Source: Bacteroidota bacterium
Lineage (GTDB): Bacteria > Bacteroidota > Bacteroidia > Bacteroidales > CAIXZF01
DNA length: 64,000 bases
Assembly (NCBI GenBank): GCA_022709385.1
Contig: JAKLIX010000014.1
Location: 1 to 64,000, forward strand
Direction of reading: 5' to 3'
This document shows, in pieces, positions 52,687 through 62,246 of the stretch (position 1 is its first letter; each line of letters begins with the position of its first letter). Position numbers and translations under genes: made by a program. The notes under the pieces were generated by a model that saw only the letters and a list, made by a program, of their open reading frames with translations, did no database searches and was not told where the DNA came from.

Positions 52687-54129
52687 TCAGCGTCTGGAAA
52701 ACTTCCCGCTGTGAATTTGCGTATCCGTCACAATCCGGTAAAGGTATAATCCGGAATTTATTTCGCTTATATTCAAAATGATACGTTCAGGAGGGGAAAT
52801 AAAATCACGGCTCAGCAAGGCTCTTCCGTCAACCGTAAGGATTTCCACCTGCCTGACTGCCTGTACCGGTCCTTGGAAACAGATTTTATCACGGGCAGGG
52901 TTGGGATAAACGGAAAAAAGATTGTTGCCGCGGATATCAGGCATGGCAACGAGATATTCGACCGCAACTTTATCAATCCACAACATGCTTCCTTCCTGGG
53001 GCGGATTCAGGCTGTCATCGATCATTCCGGCGGCGGCGGCAAAAAGCAGGGTATCGGCGGGAGGGATGCCGCTATAGTTAAAGGAAACTTCAAAGAAAGT
53101 CCAGCTTTCAGTGGGAGGCAGCTTCACCATCACGGAATCACAGATCACTGTACTGCCCGTAAATGCATCGTAACGGCTGAGCATGCCGAGTGCCAGGGCA
53201 GTATCCGTATTCACAGGATAGTATTTATAGTAAAAGGTGACCTTTTCCGGGTTCTCAAGGATTGCCAAGCCGCCTTCGGGGCCACTTTCCCCGATTTCAC
53301 CGTTGGTGATAAAAGACATGACATCCCCTTCCATATTGGCCTGGTTGGTGATCTTGGCGGAGTATATCCCGTCATAGGCATCCGTATCTTTGGTAATCCC
53401 GACGCCTGTTCCGAAAAAGGTCATCACGTTCGAGGTAAACCAATCATCAGGTTCTTCAAGGTCGAGGGCAGTCCAGTCCTCAAAACCGTTGTTGGGAATC
53501 TGTTCTGTAGTCCCGGTGAGTTCAATGTCATCCAGCAAGAGGACACTGCCCGGCGGTGTCAAAGCATCCGGATTTGAAGAGAACATGATAAGCAAAAGGG
53601 TATCGGGATTGGTTCCCGGCAACCACCATCCGATCTGACTTTCAACTGCAGTGTATGTATCGATGCTATCGCCCATCTTTAAATAAGCCATACCAATCAC
53701 ATCACCTTCATATTTAAAGAAGGCTCCGATCACGGCCGAGTCGCCAGGTACAGGCGTATATTTCAGCCAAACCCTGATGCTGTCGGGCAGGCCTGCATAG
53801 GGAATTCCACCTGAAAGGCCCATGGAACCGGGGTTTCCAAGAAGTATGACACCCGGAATGTTCTCTCCGTCACCAGGAATGGTCTCCATTCGGGCAGCAA
53901 AATTTCCCTGGTGGGCATCGGTCGTCTTGCTGACATTCGGAACACCGGTGGTGAAGTAGGCCTGCATATTGGAAGTATAAAATGAATCAGGCTCTTCAAA
54001 AAAGGTGATCTGAGACCAGTTCTCAAAACCGGAATTCTCGATCTGCTGGGCTTTGCCGGTTATTGCGAGGCATAATCCCGTTACGATTACGGCAATGGCC
54101 AGGAAGCGTGAAGCGGAAGTTGTTCTCAT
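52687..54129 (-). CDS. secreted protein with two carbohydrate-binding-like repeats, T9SS sorting
   Basis: 480 residues. Signal peptide about 1-27. Two homologous ~190-residue beta-sandwich modules follow (about 30-215 and 216-400). Each begins with Gly-Phe-Glu-x-Trp, continues with EEPDxxxTSN and a TDAxxGxxxA strand, and ends with a SxLWIDDI-type strand, as in PCMD/CBM-like modules of Bacteroidota. C-terminal T9SS type A domain (FSVYPNPARDK onward). Likely a secreted or surface glycan-binding protein; ligand unknown. Confidence 0.78.
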   Translation of the reverse strand: MRTTSASRFLAIAVIVTGLCLAITGKAQQIENSGFENWSQITFFEEPDSFYTSNMQAYFTTGVPNVSKTTDAHQGNFAARMETIPGDGENIPGVILLGNPGSMGLSGGIPYAGLPDSIRVWLKYTPVPGDSAVIGAFFKYEGDVIGMAYLKMGDSIDTYTAVESQIGWWLPGTNPDTLLLIMFSSNPDALTPPGSVLLLDDIELTGTTEQIPNNGFEDWTALDLEEPDDWFTSNVMTFFGTGVGITKDTDAYDGIYSAKITNQANMEGDVMSFITNGEIGESGPEGGLAILENPEKVTFYYKYYPVNTDTALALGMLSRYDAFTGSTVICDSVMVKLPPTESWTFFEVSFNYSGIPPADTLLFAAAAGMIDDSLNPPQEGSMLWIDKVAVEYLVAMPDIRGNNLFSVYPNPARDKICFQGPVQAVRQVEILTVDGRALLSRDFISPPERIILNISEINSGLYLYRIVTDTQIHSGKFSRR

Positions 54130-54302
54130 AATTTTTTTTTTGACAAGATACTGACTTTCTTATGAATAGTCAAGAAAAAAATCAGTCTGATGTATACCGG
54201 AAGTACACAGGAATGCGAAAAAAGTGTTTGATAGCTGCATGGGAAAGAATTTGCGTGCGATAACGAAAAAAAAGAAGACTTTTGCAATCTGTTAGCACCT
54301 CC

Positions 54303-55040
54303 ATGATGGCAGCACCCGGAAAAGACCATAAGCAGGACTGTTTTGTCTGCGGGGAAGAGATCATTTATTTCTCTGAGCGCGAAAAGCTGCAGTGTTATTA
54401 TTGCCGCGACGTGGTTATGGCCGATTCCCAGTGCCGGGCCGGTCATTTTGTCTGCGACAAGTGTCACTCATCCAGTGCGATGGTGCTGATAGAGCGGTAC
54501 TGCATCCGGACCCAGTATCCTGATCCCCTGAAGATGGCGGTAGAACTGATGCACAGTTCATCCGTGAAGATGCACGGAGCGGAGCATCATTTGCTGGTGC
54601 CGGCCACCCTGCTCGCGGCATATTACAACTACCTGGTAAAGAAAGGGCATCCTGAAAAGATCAGTGAGAAGGAAAAGAAGATCAGGGAAGCGAGGCTCAG
54701 GGCGGAGAAAGTCAGCAGCGGATTTTGCGGATTTTACGGGACCTGCGGGGCTGCTATCGGAGCCGGCATTTTTATCAGCCTCGTTTCGGGTGCCACACCG
54801 GTATCTGTCCAGGAGTGGAAACTCAGCAACACCATCACCTCCAGGTGTTTGCACAGCATTGCCTGTGCGGGAGGACCCAGATGCTGCAAGAGAGATACTT
54901 TCCTGGCCATACAGGAAACCATTCCCTTTGTAAACAAACATTTCGATGTGGAAATACCGCTGGACGCAGACATCCGCTGCCAGTTTTCGCAGTACAACCG
55001 GGAATGCCTGAAGGATGCCTGTCAGTTTTTTGACCGTTAG
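54303..55040 (+). CDS. DUF5714 cysteine-rich protein
   Basis: 245 residues from the ATG at 54303. The N-terminal 75 residues hold a zinc-ribbon-like set of cysteines (CFVCGE, CYYCRD, CRAGHFVCDKCH). The rest matches DUF5714: HHLLVPATLLAAYYN, SGFCGFYGTCGAAIGAGIF, SRCLHSIACAGGPRCCKRDTFLAI and the terminal CQFSQYNREC. The abundance of conserved cysteines suggests metal or Fe-S binding. The family's biochemical role is not established; it occurs mostly in anaerobes and methanogens. Convergent with the phosphatase gene, 5 bases away. Confidence 0.8.
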   Translation: MMAAPGKDHKQDCFVCGEEIIYFSEREKLQCYYCRDVVMADSQCRAGHFVCDKCHSSSAMVLIERYCIRTQYPDPLKMAVELMHSSSVKMHGAEHHLLVPATLLAAYYNYLVKKGHPEKISEKEKKIREARLRAEKVSSGFCGFYGTCGAAIGAGIFISLVSGATPVSVQEWKLSNTITSRCLHSIACAGGPRCCKRDTFLAIQETIPFVNKHFDVEIPLDADIRCQFSQYNRECLKDACQFFDR

Positions 55041-55045
55041 CCGGC

Positions 55046-56497
55046 TTATTCCCAAAGCCTGAACATGATCTTCGCGATATCGGTATTATCCAGATAAGGT
55101 CCTCGTACGGGATCCTTTCCGTCTGCGGCCTGAAGGAACATTTCTGCACCCCGGCCTTTGGCAAATAAGGGAACCAGCATGTTGGTATGCGTGTCGCTGT
55201 TATAGCGCAATAAGGGCATCATTCCTCTTCCCCTATTGCGGACCGGGTTGGTGCGCGGATCGTTGTTGCCGGGTTTCGGTCCGGTGAGGTAACCGCATTC
55301 ATGATCGCTGGTAACGATCAGCAGGTTGGCATCCCATCCGCCATGGGCCTCTATCCATTTCACCACGGCCTCCACTGCCAGGTTGAAATCATGCTGTTCT
55401 TCTATCATCCTGCCGGCATGCCGGTCGTGATTGGCCCAATCCACAGCCCCGCCTTCGATCATGAGGAAAAAACCTTTGCTGTTCCCGGAAAGACACTGCA
55501 GGGCAGCCATACTCATTTCTGCCAGCACCGGAACGGAAGGATTGAAGGGGACGCTGAATGGCACAGAATCCGTCGTGCCCTGCCTCATTTGCTGCAAAGT
55601 GGCCGCAACCCCGGGTACCCCCAGGATACGCTTGTGATGACGTCCTGATGCAAACTGCTGAAAGTCTTCCCTGTTCTGTATCAGGAACCAGGGATCAGGA
55701 ATATTGTCACCGTCGATATCGCTCACAGTTCGGTTTCCCGAGGGAGCAGCCTCGGAAAACACCGTGGCTCCGGCCACAAGACTATCCCAAACAGCTTTGC
55801 CCCCGACAAACTTATAATTCACAGGCACATTCACCGGTTTTCCGTCATGGTCATAGGCAGGATTACCGCAACCCATCAGCACATCGAGCCGGCTGTCGAT
55901 CAGCATTTCCCTGGCAATCTCTTCGTAATTGCTACGCTGTTTGTTGTGCGCGGCAAAGCCGGCCGGTGTTGCATGGGACAAAGGAACCGAAGTCACCAGT
56001 CCGGCCGCTTTACCCAATTGTTTGGCTCTTTCTGCGATTGTTGCGACAGGCTGAAACGCGACATCCACGCCGATTGCCCCATTGTATGTCTTCACGCCGC
56101 TTGCCAGGGTGGTGGCGGCCGGCGCCGAATCAGTCCAGCCCTTCTTCACATATTCGAAATCCAGCCAGGCACTGTCAGGTAAATAACCCCTGCCGGGTTC
56201 AATCAAGGGTGCGCTGTCTGACTCTTTTGCGGGAAAGGTGCTCACCGCCAGGCGGTAAGGAAAGGATTCATACACCTGGGCCTGCTCGTTGCCGGTGATA
56301 TAGCAGTTGGTGGCAAGGATATGGTTGAATCCGCAACCGTCGCTGATCATCAGGATGATATTCTTAGTGGCGGCCTTGTCGGCCTCCTGGGCAGAAAGTA
56401 CCGGAGCGAAAAAACATGCAAGCAGCCCGAGCAATAGACCGGTGGTCCTGAAAGAAAATATCCTTAATATGGATTTGATTTTTATCATTTTACACAT
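55046..56497 (-). CDS. alkaline phosphatase
   Basis: 483 residues with a signal peptide (about 1-36). Phosphatase core: metal ligand D53 in ISDGCGFNH, nucleophile S124 in TDSAPAATTLASG, EGGAVDWANHDRHAGR (metal ligands), and VTSDHECG. PhoA superfamily, periplasmic phosphomonoesterase. An ATG three codons downstream of the chosen start is also possible. No T9SS tail. Confidence 0.9.
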   Translation of the reverse strand: MCKMIKIKSILRIFSFRTTGLLLGLLACFFAPVLSAQEADKAATKNIILMISDGCGFNHILATNCYITGNEQAQVYESFPYRLAVSTFPAKESDSAPLIEPGRGYLPDSAWLDFEYVKKGWTDSAPAATTLASGVKTYNGAIGVDVAFQPVATIAERAKQLGKAAGLVTSVPLSHATPAGFAAHNKQRSNYEEIAREMLIDSRLDVLMGCGNPAYDHDGKPVNVPVNYKFVGGKAVWDSLVAGATVFSEAAPSGNRTVSDIDGDNIPDPWFLIQNREDFQQFASGRHHKRILGVPGVAATLQQMRQGTTDSVPFSVPFNPSVPVLAEMSMAALQCLSGNSKGFFLMIEGGAVDWANHDRHAGRMIEEQHDFNLAVEAVVKWIEAHGGWDANLLIVTSDHECGYLTGPKPGNNDPRTNPVRNRGRGMMPLLRYNSDTHTNMLVPLFAKGRGAEMFLQAADGKDPVRGPYLDNTDIAKIMFRLWE

Positions 56498-56583
56498 ACG
56501 TTTTTCCTGTTTGAGAGGGCCTGTGTAACTTTCAGTTTTCCCCTTATTATGGAAGTCACATCGCAGGCAGCTACCACTGATTT

Positions 56584-56910
56584 TTAATCCCTTTTCTGAT
56601 AGATTACTTTTCCTTCCTCCCTGATCCGCCCGGCCAGTTTCGGATTATTCAGGCTATCGAGGTGCAGCAGGTCGAAGAAAAAAGGAATCGGACTATCTTC
56701 TTCAAGTGCGCGGCGAATAGCCGACAGGGTGGAAAGTGTCACTTTTTCTCCTGTCACCGCCAGATCCAGATCCGAACCCGGCTCGAAGTCGCCCCTTGCC
56801 CTTGATCCGTAAAGGATGACACTGTCAATTTCCGGCATGGAAATGAAAAGCGACTGCAGAAAGACCATATCCCTTTCCCTGAGACCATATTGGTTCAGAG
56901 ACTCATTCAT
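56584..56910 (-). CDS. mntA: MntA-type minimal nucleotidyltransferase (antitoxin)
   Basis: 108 residues. The nucleotidyltransferase signature GS-x10-DxD is intact (GSRARGDFEPGSDLDL). In HepT-MntA (type VII) systems this enzyme adds AMP to the HEPT partner to neutralise it. The gene overlaps the HEPT gene by 8 bases and is downstream of it. Confidence 0.85.
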   Translation of the reverse strand: MNESLNQYGLRERDMVFLQSLFISMPEIDSVILYGSRARGDFEPGSDLDLAVTGEKVTLSTLSAIRRALEEDSPIPFFFDLLHLDSLNNPKLAGRIREEGKVIYQKRD

Positions 56911-57307
56911 ATATTGCTGCCATCGTGCGGCGAAATTGCTCCATCAATGGAATATATGACCTCAGTATTTCCTGCAGATATTCCCTGCTTTTCTTTTCGT
57001 CATAAATATGGCTTAGTTCGTTTCTGGCCTGCATCATGTCGAACCATGGATAGGCATCGATCATCATGTCCCGGGCCATCTGACGGATCACATGACGCGG
57101 GCCTCTGAGTCCGGTGTACCCAGTAAACAAAAGATAGTCCTGCATGCATTTCCAGGCCAGCTCAAATGTGAATTCGAAGCGCTGGATCAGTCCGTCCTTT
57201 TCAAGTTCAGTAAGGGCATCAGGATCGTCAGTGAATGCAGTGAGGCTGTCCAATGCCTGGCAATAATTTTCGAACCTAAATTTCCAGCGGGGTAAATCGT
57301 TCATCAT
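56903..57307 (-). CDS. hepT: HEPT-domain toxin, HepT-type
   Basis: 134 residues, all-helical. The catalytic RX4HXY motif is present as RNELSHIY, with the Tyr that MntA would AMPylate. The N-terminal half resembles nucleotidyltransferase substrate-binding proteins (FEFTFELAWKCMQDYL). With MntA it forms a likely toxin-antitoxin or antiphage pair, placed immediately downstream of cysS on the same strand. Confidence 0.85.
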   Translation of the reverse strand: MMNDLPRWKFRFENYCQALDSLTAFTDDPDALTELEKDGLIQRFEFTFELAWKCMQDYLLFTGYTGLRGPRHVIRQMARDMMIDAYPWFDMMQARNELSHIYDEKKSREYLQEILRSYIPLMEQFRRTMAAIYE

Positions 57308-57314
57308 TCAGGTT

Positions 57315-58805
57315 TTATTCTATCATCCAGGAAGCGCCTTCTTTGGTGTCTTTCACGGTGATCCCGATCCCGCTGAGGCTGTCCCTGATCTGGTCGGAAG
57401 TAGCCCAGTCCTTATTCATCCTGGCCTGCTGCCTTATTTTCAGCAGCAGTTCCATGAGTCCCGCCACCACCCGCTGGTTGCTTCCATCGGTCGTTTCATC
57501 CGTCAATCCAAGGATTTCGTCAACAAAAGTGAGATAGAGCTGCTGAAGCGATGCCAGGTCATGGGAACTAAGGTTTTCGATTCCGTCGTTTGCACAATTG
57601 ACCATTCTTACCAGCTCGAACAGGTGTGAGATCAGCACCGGACTGTTAAAGTCATCATTCAGGGCCTGGTAACACTGCTTCCGGAGGTTTTCGACGGCCT
57701 GACCCGGACTGATGCCCTCCGGGGGCAGGGGCTGGTGCCCGATAAGCTTCTTCAGGGTACGGCCGGCTTCCATGAGTTTTTTATAGCCTTTTTCTGCGGC
57801 CTGCAGGGCTTCATTTGAAAAATCCACCGTACCCCTGTAATGTGCCTGAAGGATGAAGAAGCGGATGGTCATCGGAGTGTAAGCCTGTTTGAGTGAGGGA
57901 TGGTTCCCGGTGAAAAACTGTTCCAGGGTGATGAAATTTCCCAGCGACTTGGCCATTTTCTGCCCTTCGATGGTGATCATGTTGTTGTGCATCCAGTAAC
58001 GGACAGTGTCATGACCGAGGGCTGCCTTCGACTGGGCAATCTCACATTCGTGGTGGGGAAATTGCAGATCCATGCCTCCGCCGTGAATATCGAACACCTC
58101 ACCGAGATACTTGATGCTCATCACGGAACATTCCATGTGCCAGCCCGGAAAACCGACACTCCAGGGCGAAGGCCAGCGCATGATGTGTTCCGGCTGGGCT
58201 TCCTTCCAGAGGGCAAAATCACAACTGTTATGCTTTTCTTCCTGTCCTTCAAGATTCCTGGAACAGGCGATCAGCTCATCCAGCACCCTGCCGCTCAGTT
58301 TGCCATAATGATTTGTCTTATTGTATTTCTCCACGTCGAAATATACCGACCCTCCTGAAATATAAGCATAACCCGCATCCAGAATCTGCCGGATCATTTC
58401 GATCTGCTCGATAATATGCCCCGAAGCCCGTGGCTCGATGCTGGGTCTGAGTACGTTGAGCGCATCCATACTGACATGGTAGCGGTCGGTATAGTACTGA
58501 ACCACTTCCATCGGCTCAAGCTGTTCCAGCCTGGCCTTTTTGGCCACCTTGTCCTCCCCTTCATCGGCGTCGTTCTCCAGATGCCCGACATCGGTAATAT
58601 TCCTCACATACCTGACTTTATACCCCAGGTGTCTGAGGTACCTGAACACCAGGTCGAAGGTGATCGCAGGCCTGGCATGTCCCAGGTGGGGATCGCCGTA
58701 AACGGTCGGACCACAGACATAAATCCCGGTAAAGGGCGGATTCAGCGGTTCAAATTTCTCTTTCTTCCGGCTCAGGGTATTGTAAATAATGAGCTCCTCT
58801 TCCAT
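57315..58805 (-). CDS. cysS: cysteinyl-tRNA synthetase
   Basis: 496 residues from the ATG at 58805; the upstream in-frame extension of seven codons is unlikely. Class I synthetase: zinc ligand C31 in [14 protein letters not shown] at 40-43, the second zinc ligand in [14 protein letters not shown], and KMAKSLGNF. Housekeeping enzyme, divergent from the threonine dehydrogenase gene. Confidence 0.96.
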   Translation of the reverse strand: MEEELIIYNTLSRKKEKFEPLNPPFTGIYVCGPTVYGDPHLGHARPAITFDLVFRYLRHLGYKVRYVRNITDVGHLENDADEGEDKVAKKARLEQLEPMEVVQYYTDRYHVSMDALNVLRPSIEPRASGHIIEQIEMIRQILDAGYAYISGGSVYFDVEKYNKTNHYGKLSGRVLDELIACSRNLEGQEEKHNSCDFALWKEAQPEHIMRWPSPWSVGFPGWHMECSVMSIKYLGEVFDIHGGGMDLQFPHHECEIAQSKAALGHDTVRYWMHNNMITIEGQKMAKSLGNFITLEQFFTGNHPSLKQAYTPMTIRFFILQAHYRGTVDFSNEALQAAEKGYKKLMEAGRTLKKLIGHQPLPPEGISPGQAVENLRKQCYQALNDDFNSPVLISHLFELVRMVNCANDGIENLSSHDLASLQQLYLTFVDEILGLTDETTDGSNQRVVAGLMELLLKIRQQARMNKDWATSDQIRDSLSGIGITVKDTKEGASWMIE

Positions 58806-58914
58806 AGTCTTGCTTTTCAGCTGCAAAGTAACATCTTTTTTTGCAGTTCTTTGGGGGAATTGTTTAATTTTACCATGAAAAAATCTTTAACAAATTATTC
58901 AATACCAATACTTT

Positions 58915-59865
58915 ATGGAAAATATTCTCGTAATTGGCGCTTCCGGTCAGATTGGATCGGAACTGGTCATGGCTCTCAGAACACAATATGGCAATGAACA
59001 TGTTTTTGCCACGGATATCAAGCCTGCCCCGAGGGACGTGATGGAAAGCGGGCCTTTCCAGGTACTGGATGTGCTTGATGAAAAACAGATGGTACATTTT
59101 GTGATCCGGAACAAGATCACGCAGATTTATCACCTTGCGGCGGTATTGTCAGGCAATGCGGAGAGAATCCCCATACAGGCATGGGATATCAACATGCGCA
59201 GCCTGCTCAACATTCTTGACCTTGCCCGCGAAGTGAAAGTGAAGAAGGTTTTCTGGCCGAGCTCCATCGCTGTTTTTGGACCGACCACCCCGCGGGTGAA
59301 CACGCCCCAGTTCACGGTGATGGAGCCCACCACCGTTTACGGTATCAGCAAACTGGCCGGTGAACGCTGGCTGGAGTATTATTTCAGGCGTTACGGGCTC
59401 GACTGCCGCAGCATCCGTTATCCGGGGCTGATCTCTTACAAGACGGAAGCGGGAGGAGGAACCACCGATTATGCCGTGGAGATCTATTATGAAGCCATCC
59501 GGAAAGGAAGCTACGAATGTTTTCTGAAAGAGGATACCATGCTCCCGATGATGTTTATGGAGGATGCCATCCGTGCCACCATCGAGCTGATGGAACTGCC
59601 GTCTGACAAAGTCAGCGTCAGGTCGAGTTACAATGTGGCGGGTATCAGCTTCTGCCCGAAAGAAGTGGCCGATGCCATCAGACAGCATCTTCCGGAGTTT
59701 GAGATCACCTACAAACCTGATTTCCGGCAGGCCATCGCCGACTCATGGCCTCAAAGCATCGACGACAGCTATGCACGTGCCAACAATGGCTGGAAACATG
59801 AGTATGATCTGACGAAGATGACTTCGGTCATGCTCGCTGAGATCGCTAAAAAAATCGAGAGATAG
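58915..59865 (+). CDS. L-threonine 3-dehydrogenase, short-chain type
   Basis: 316 residues. GASGQIGSEL at 8-17, the catalytic Tyr-x3-Lys in TVYGISKLAGE, and PGLISYKTEAGGGTTDYAVE, characteristic of the SDR-type threonine dehydrogenases found in Bacteroidota. It oxidises L-threonine to 2-amino-3-ketobutyrate with NAD. Usually paired with kbl, which is not in this window. Confidence 0.9.
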   Translation: MENILVIGASGQIGSELVMALRTQYGNEHVFATDIKPAPRDVMESGPFQVLDVLDEKQMVHFVIRNKITQIYHLAAVLSGNAERIPIQAWDINMRSLLNILDLAREVKVKKVFWPSSIAVFGPTTPRVNTPQFTVMEPTTVYGISKLAGERWLEYYFRRYGLDCRSIRYPGLISYKTEAGGGTTDYAVEIYYEAIRKGSYECFLKEDTMLPMMFMEDAIRATIELMELPSDKVSVRSSYNVAGISFCPKEVADAIRQHLPEFEITYKPDFRQAIADSWPQSIDDSYARANNGWKHEYDLTKMTSVMLAEIAKKIER

Positions 59866-59878
59866 CCCTTACAGCGGT

Positions 59879-62023
59879 TTAGCGGATCACCAGTTTCTGC
59901 ATTCCCTGCCAGCCATTACCCTTAACTCGCAGCATATAGATCCCCGGTTGCAGGCCGTGCCTGTCGATCCTGTATTGCTGCTGCCGAAGGGCGCGTGCTT
60001 CCATCACCCGGCGACCGGTCAGGTCAAGCAGATCAAAGTCCCAGCCCGGACCCTTGTCAAAGACTTCCAGCACCGTGTATTCGGCAAAGGGATTGGGGAA
60101 AAGCCTGAAAGATGCAGGTTGCAGCGTTTCGTCTACGCTGATAATCAGGGCCGTGGTCACGTTGACACAGGTGGTGTCGTTCCAGTTGTTCAGGTCATAG
60201 GGCAGGTCTGTCCACACACATAGCGGACCGGTGAAGTTAAAGGATGGTTGGATGGGAACCGTGAAAGTATACACCATAGAATCACCCGGATTCAGAGGTG
60301 TTCCGTTATAATAAGCTGCCACGGTTGTTTGACCGAAAAGCTTATAGTACAGTTGGAAGCCCGTGACAGGAGCCTGTCCGTAATTCTTAATACGGCATTG
60401 CACCTGGGTTGCAGTAGTCATGGTGTCTCCACTTACAGGATTCATTATCTTACTGATTCCTATGTCTTTGAACTGCGTTTTCTGAACCTGGCAACGAATC
60501 ATGAAATCCTGGGTCAGGGCATCGCGGTATTCGGACCAGGCGCCGCCCACAATCTCAAAGCTTCTGTGCGAAATAGGCGGTGTACGGTCAACGCCCATGG
60601 TGATGTTCAGGCCGTCCATCAGCCATCCCACATAAAAACCTCCGTTGTTGATGACGACTGGAGTGGTATAATTGACAGTAGTCCAGGCCCCACTGGGAAC
60701 AGGAGCAGCCACCGGCACCGAATCCAGCATGGTCCCGGGAGTCCCGTTAGGTCCGTCATCATCGTAGATCTTGATGAAACATCCCACATTGTTGATATTG
60801 GATGTCAGGTAAAAGTGTACCTGGTTGATGCTGACGGGATAGGTTGGCGGTTCAAAGTACATGCCGACTCCTCCGGTACCGTCGACCCAGCTGATGCCGG
60901 CAAGGTCGGGCACATTGTCACAAAACTGCAGGGTATAGGTATTGAGGGAAGTGTCAATAACCACCAGTTCCCGGCTGGCCGTATCGTTGGTGGCGACGGC
61001 ATCATTGGGGATACCGGTGAGTTGTGTGGAGAAGATATAGGTACCTGGAAGCGCCGGAATAAACTGGCTGTTGAAGTACAACAGGCTGTCCTGCTGTACA
61101 TTTAAAGTATCGTTATAAATAAAGGTATCTGTCAGGGAGACTGCTCCTGACTGGTTTCTTACCGTACAGGTGGTGGTGAAACCGGGAGGAATGGGAAGAT
61201 TCCCGGTATTGGCCACGGATGACTGCAGGGGGAAAACGGTGGGGTATGGCAGGAAACAACCGCGGTTATAAGGAACTGAGTTGTAGCGTATGGCCCCGTC
61301 GGTGATAAAATAGTTTGAAACGGGAGGATAGACGTACTGTATGGTTTTGCCCGCTGTGGGATAGGTTCCTGCGTAGGCCTGCAGGCCGATGCTGCCGGTA
61401 AGGTTTTCGATGCCTCCCCTGACATCGGTAGCGGTATAGGCCGTACCCGACTGGCTCTGGTAATTGATGATGATGGAACGGTCGGTTTTATCCAGTATGA
61501 TCTGGAAGGTATTGCTACCAACCCAGTATGGCGGATTATTGCTGTAAAACGGAACATTGATGTAAGAAATGATCACCGAATCCGGAGTGGCTTTCATGTA
61601 GCACATGGCGGGATTGCCCGCTCCGGAGAAAGTCAGGTCCGACATCATGGCCGCGATGAAGTTGTGCTTGTTGTCGAGAGAATCGGGGATGATTGGGAAA
61701 ACGGAAGCCAGGTTGGAAGGACTGAAACTGATGTAGCCGTTGGATCCTATCCAGAGCTTGTCGACCGGATACCAGTAGTATGTGAAATAATCATTCCCTG
61801 TCGTGGTGATGTAGAAAGGTCCCCGGATATTGTCATCAGACAAGCCTGTGATCCGCCGGTCGGGGGAGACGATATCTATCCACTGGTACACCGGTCCGCC
61901 CGGCTGCTGGTTGTCGATCCAGGTGTAACCAAACTGGTCGGGGCCGCCCTGCCCGGCCATGGCAGGTGGCAGCGCGATGAAAGCAAATGATGCAATCAGA
62001 ACGAGGGTAAATAAAGTCTTCAT
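59879..62023 (-). CDS. large secreted protein, T9SS sorting
   Basis: 714 residues from the ATG at 62023, which opens a signal peptide (MKTLFTLVLIASFAFIALPP, cleaved near AMAG). Residues about 25-235 form a nidogen/NIDO-like beta domain (LWIGSNGYISFS, NHxFIAAMMSDL-like segment, FQIILDKTDRSIIINYQ). Several beta-sandwich modules follow, including a DUF-like GxYVGWLMDG region. The C-terminal T9SS type A domain is SFRLFPNPFAEY onward. Predicted surface or secreted adhesin-like protein; function unknown. Convergent with the threonine dehydrogenase gene, 13 bases away. Confidence 0.78.
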   Translation of the reverse strand: MKTLFTLVLIASFAFIALPPAMAGQGGPDQFGYTWIDNQQPGGPVYQWIDIVSPDRRITGLSDDNIRGPFYITTTGNDYFTYYWYPVDKLWIGSNGYISFSPSNLASVFPIIPDSLDNKHNFIAAMMSDLTFSGAGNPAMCYMKATPDSVIISYINVPFYSNNPPYWVGSNTFQIILDKTDRSIIINYQSQSGTAYTATDVRGGIENLTGSIGLQAYAGTYPTAGKTIQYVYPPVSNYFITDGAIRYNSVPYNRGCFLPYPTVFPLQSSVANTGNLPIPPGFTTTCTVRNQSGAVSLTDTFIYNDTLNVQQDSLLYFNSQFIPALPGTYIFSTQLTGIPNDAVATNDTASRELVVIDTSLNTYTLQFCDNVPDLAGISWVDGTGGVGMYFEPPTYPVSINQVHFYLTSNINNVGCFIKIYDDDGPNGTPGTMLDSVPVAAPVPSGAWTTVNYTTPVVINNGGFYVGWLMDGLNITMGVDRTPPISHRSFEIVGGAWSEYRDALTQDFMIRCQVQKTQFKDIGISKIMNPVSGDTMTTATQVQCRIKNYGQAPVTGFQLYYKLFGQTTVAAYYNGTPLNPGDSMVYTFTVPIQPSFNFTGPLCVWTDLPYDLNNWNDTTCVNVTTALIISVDETLQPASFRLFPNPFAEYTVLEVFDKGPGWDFDLLDLTGRRVMEARALRQQQYRIDRHGLQPGIYMLRVKGNGWQGMQKLVIR

Positions 62024-62091
62024 GTCGGGTTTTTTGCCCCGAATATACAAAATTTGAAGCGTACGGTCAAAAACAGCTGCTCCTCTAATAG

Positions 62092-62120
62092 AAAAAGCTG
62101 CCTGTTGAGGGCAGCTTTTT
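62092..62120. terminator. bidirectional intrinsic terminator
   Basis: AAAAAGCTGCCT-GTTG-AGGGCAGCTTTTT: a long stem flanked by A and T runs. It lies between two leftward genes and would end transcription from the acyl-CoA synthetase gene. Confidence 0.8.
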
Positions 62121-62246
62121 GTGATTTCTTTCTAATATCAGCCTGAACCCGGGATGATCCGCTTAAGCTCATCACGCTTTTCTTTTATCAGGTTTCGCCG
62201 ACAAAAATCATTACAAACATGAAAATGAACGCAGACCGGGAGGATT

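Noticed and set aside
60248..61105. Long open frame of 285 codons on the plus strand.
   Set aside because: It is the antisense shadow of the T9SS protein at 59879-62023, with no recognisable domain and unnatural composition. The same applies to long frames at 764-1660 and 38795-39709.
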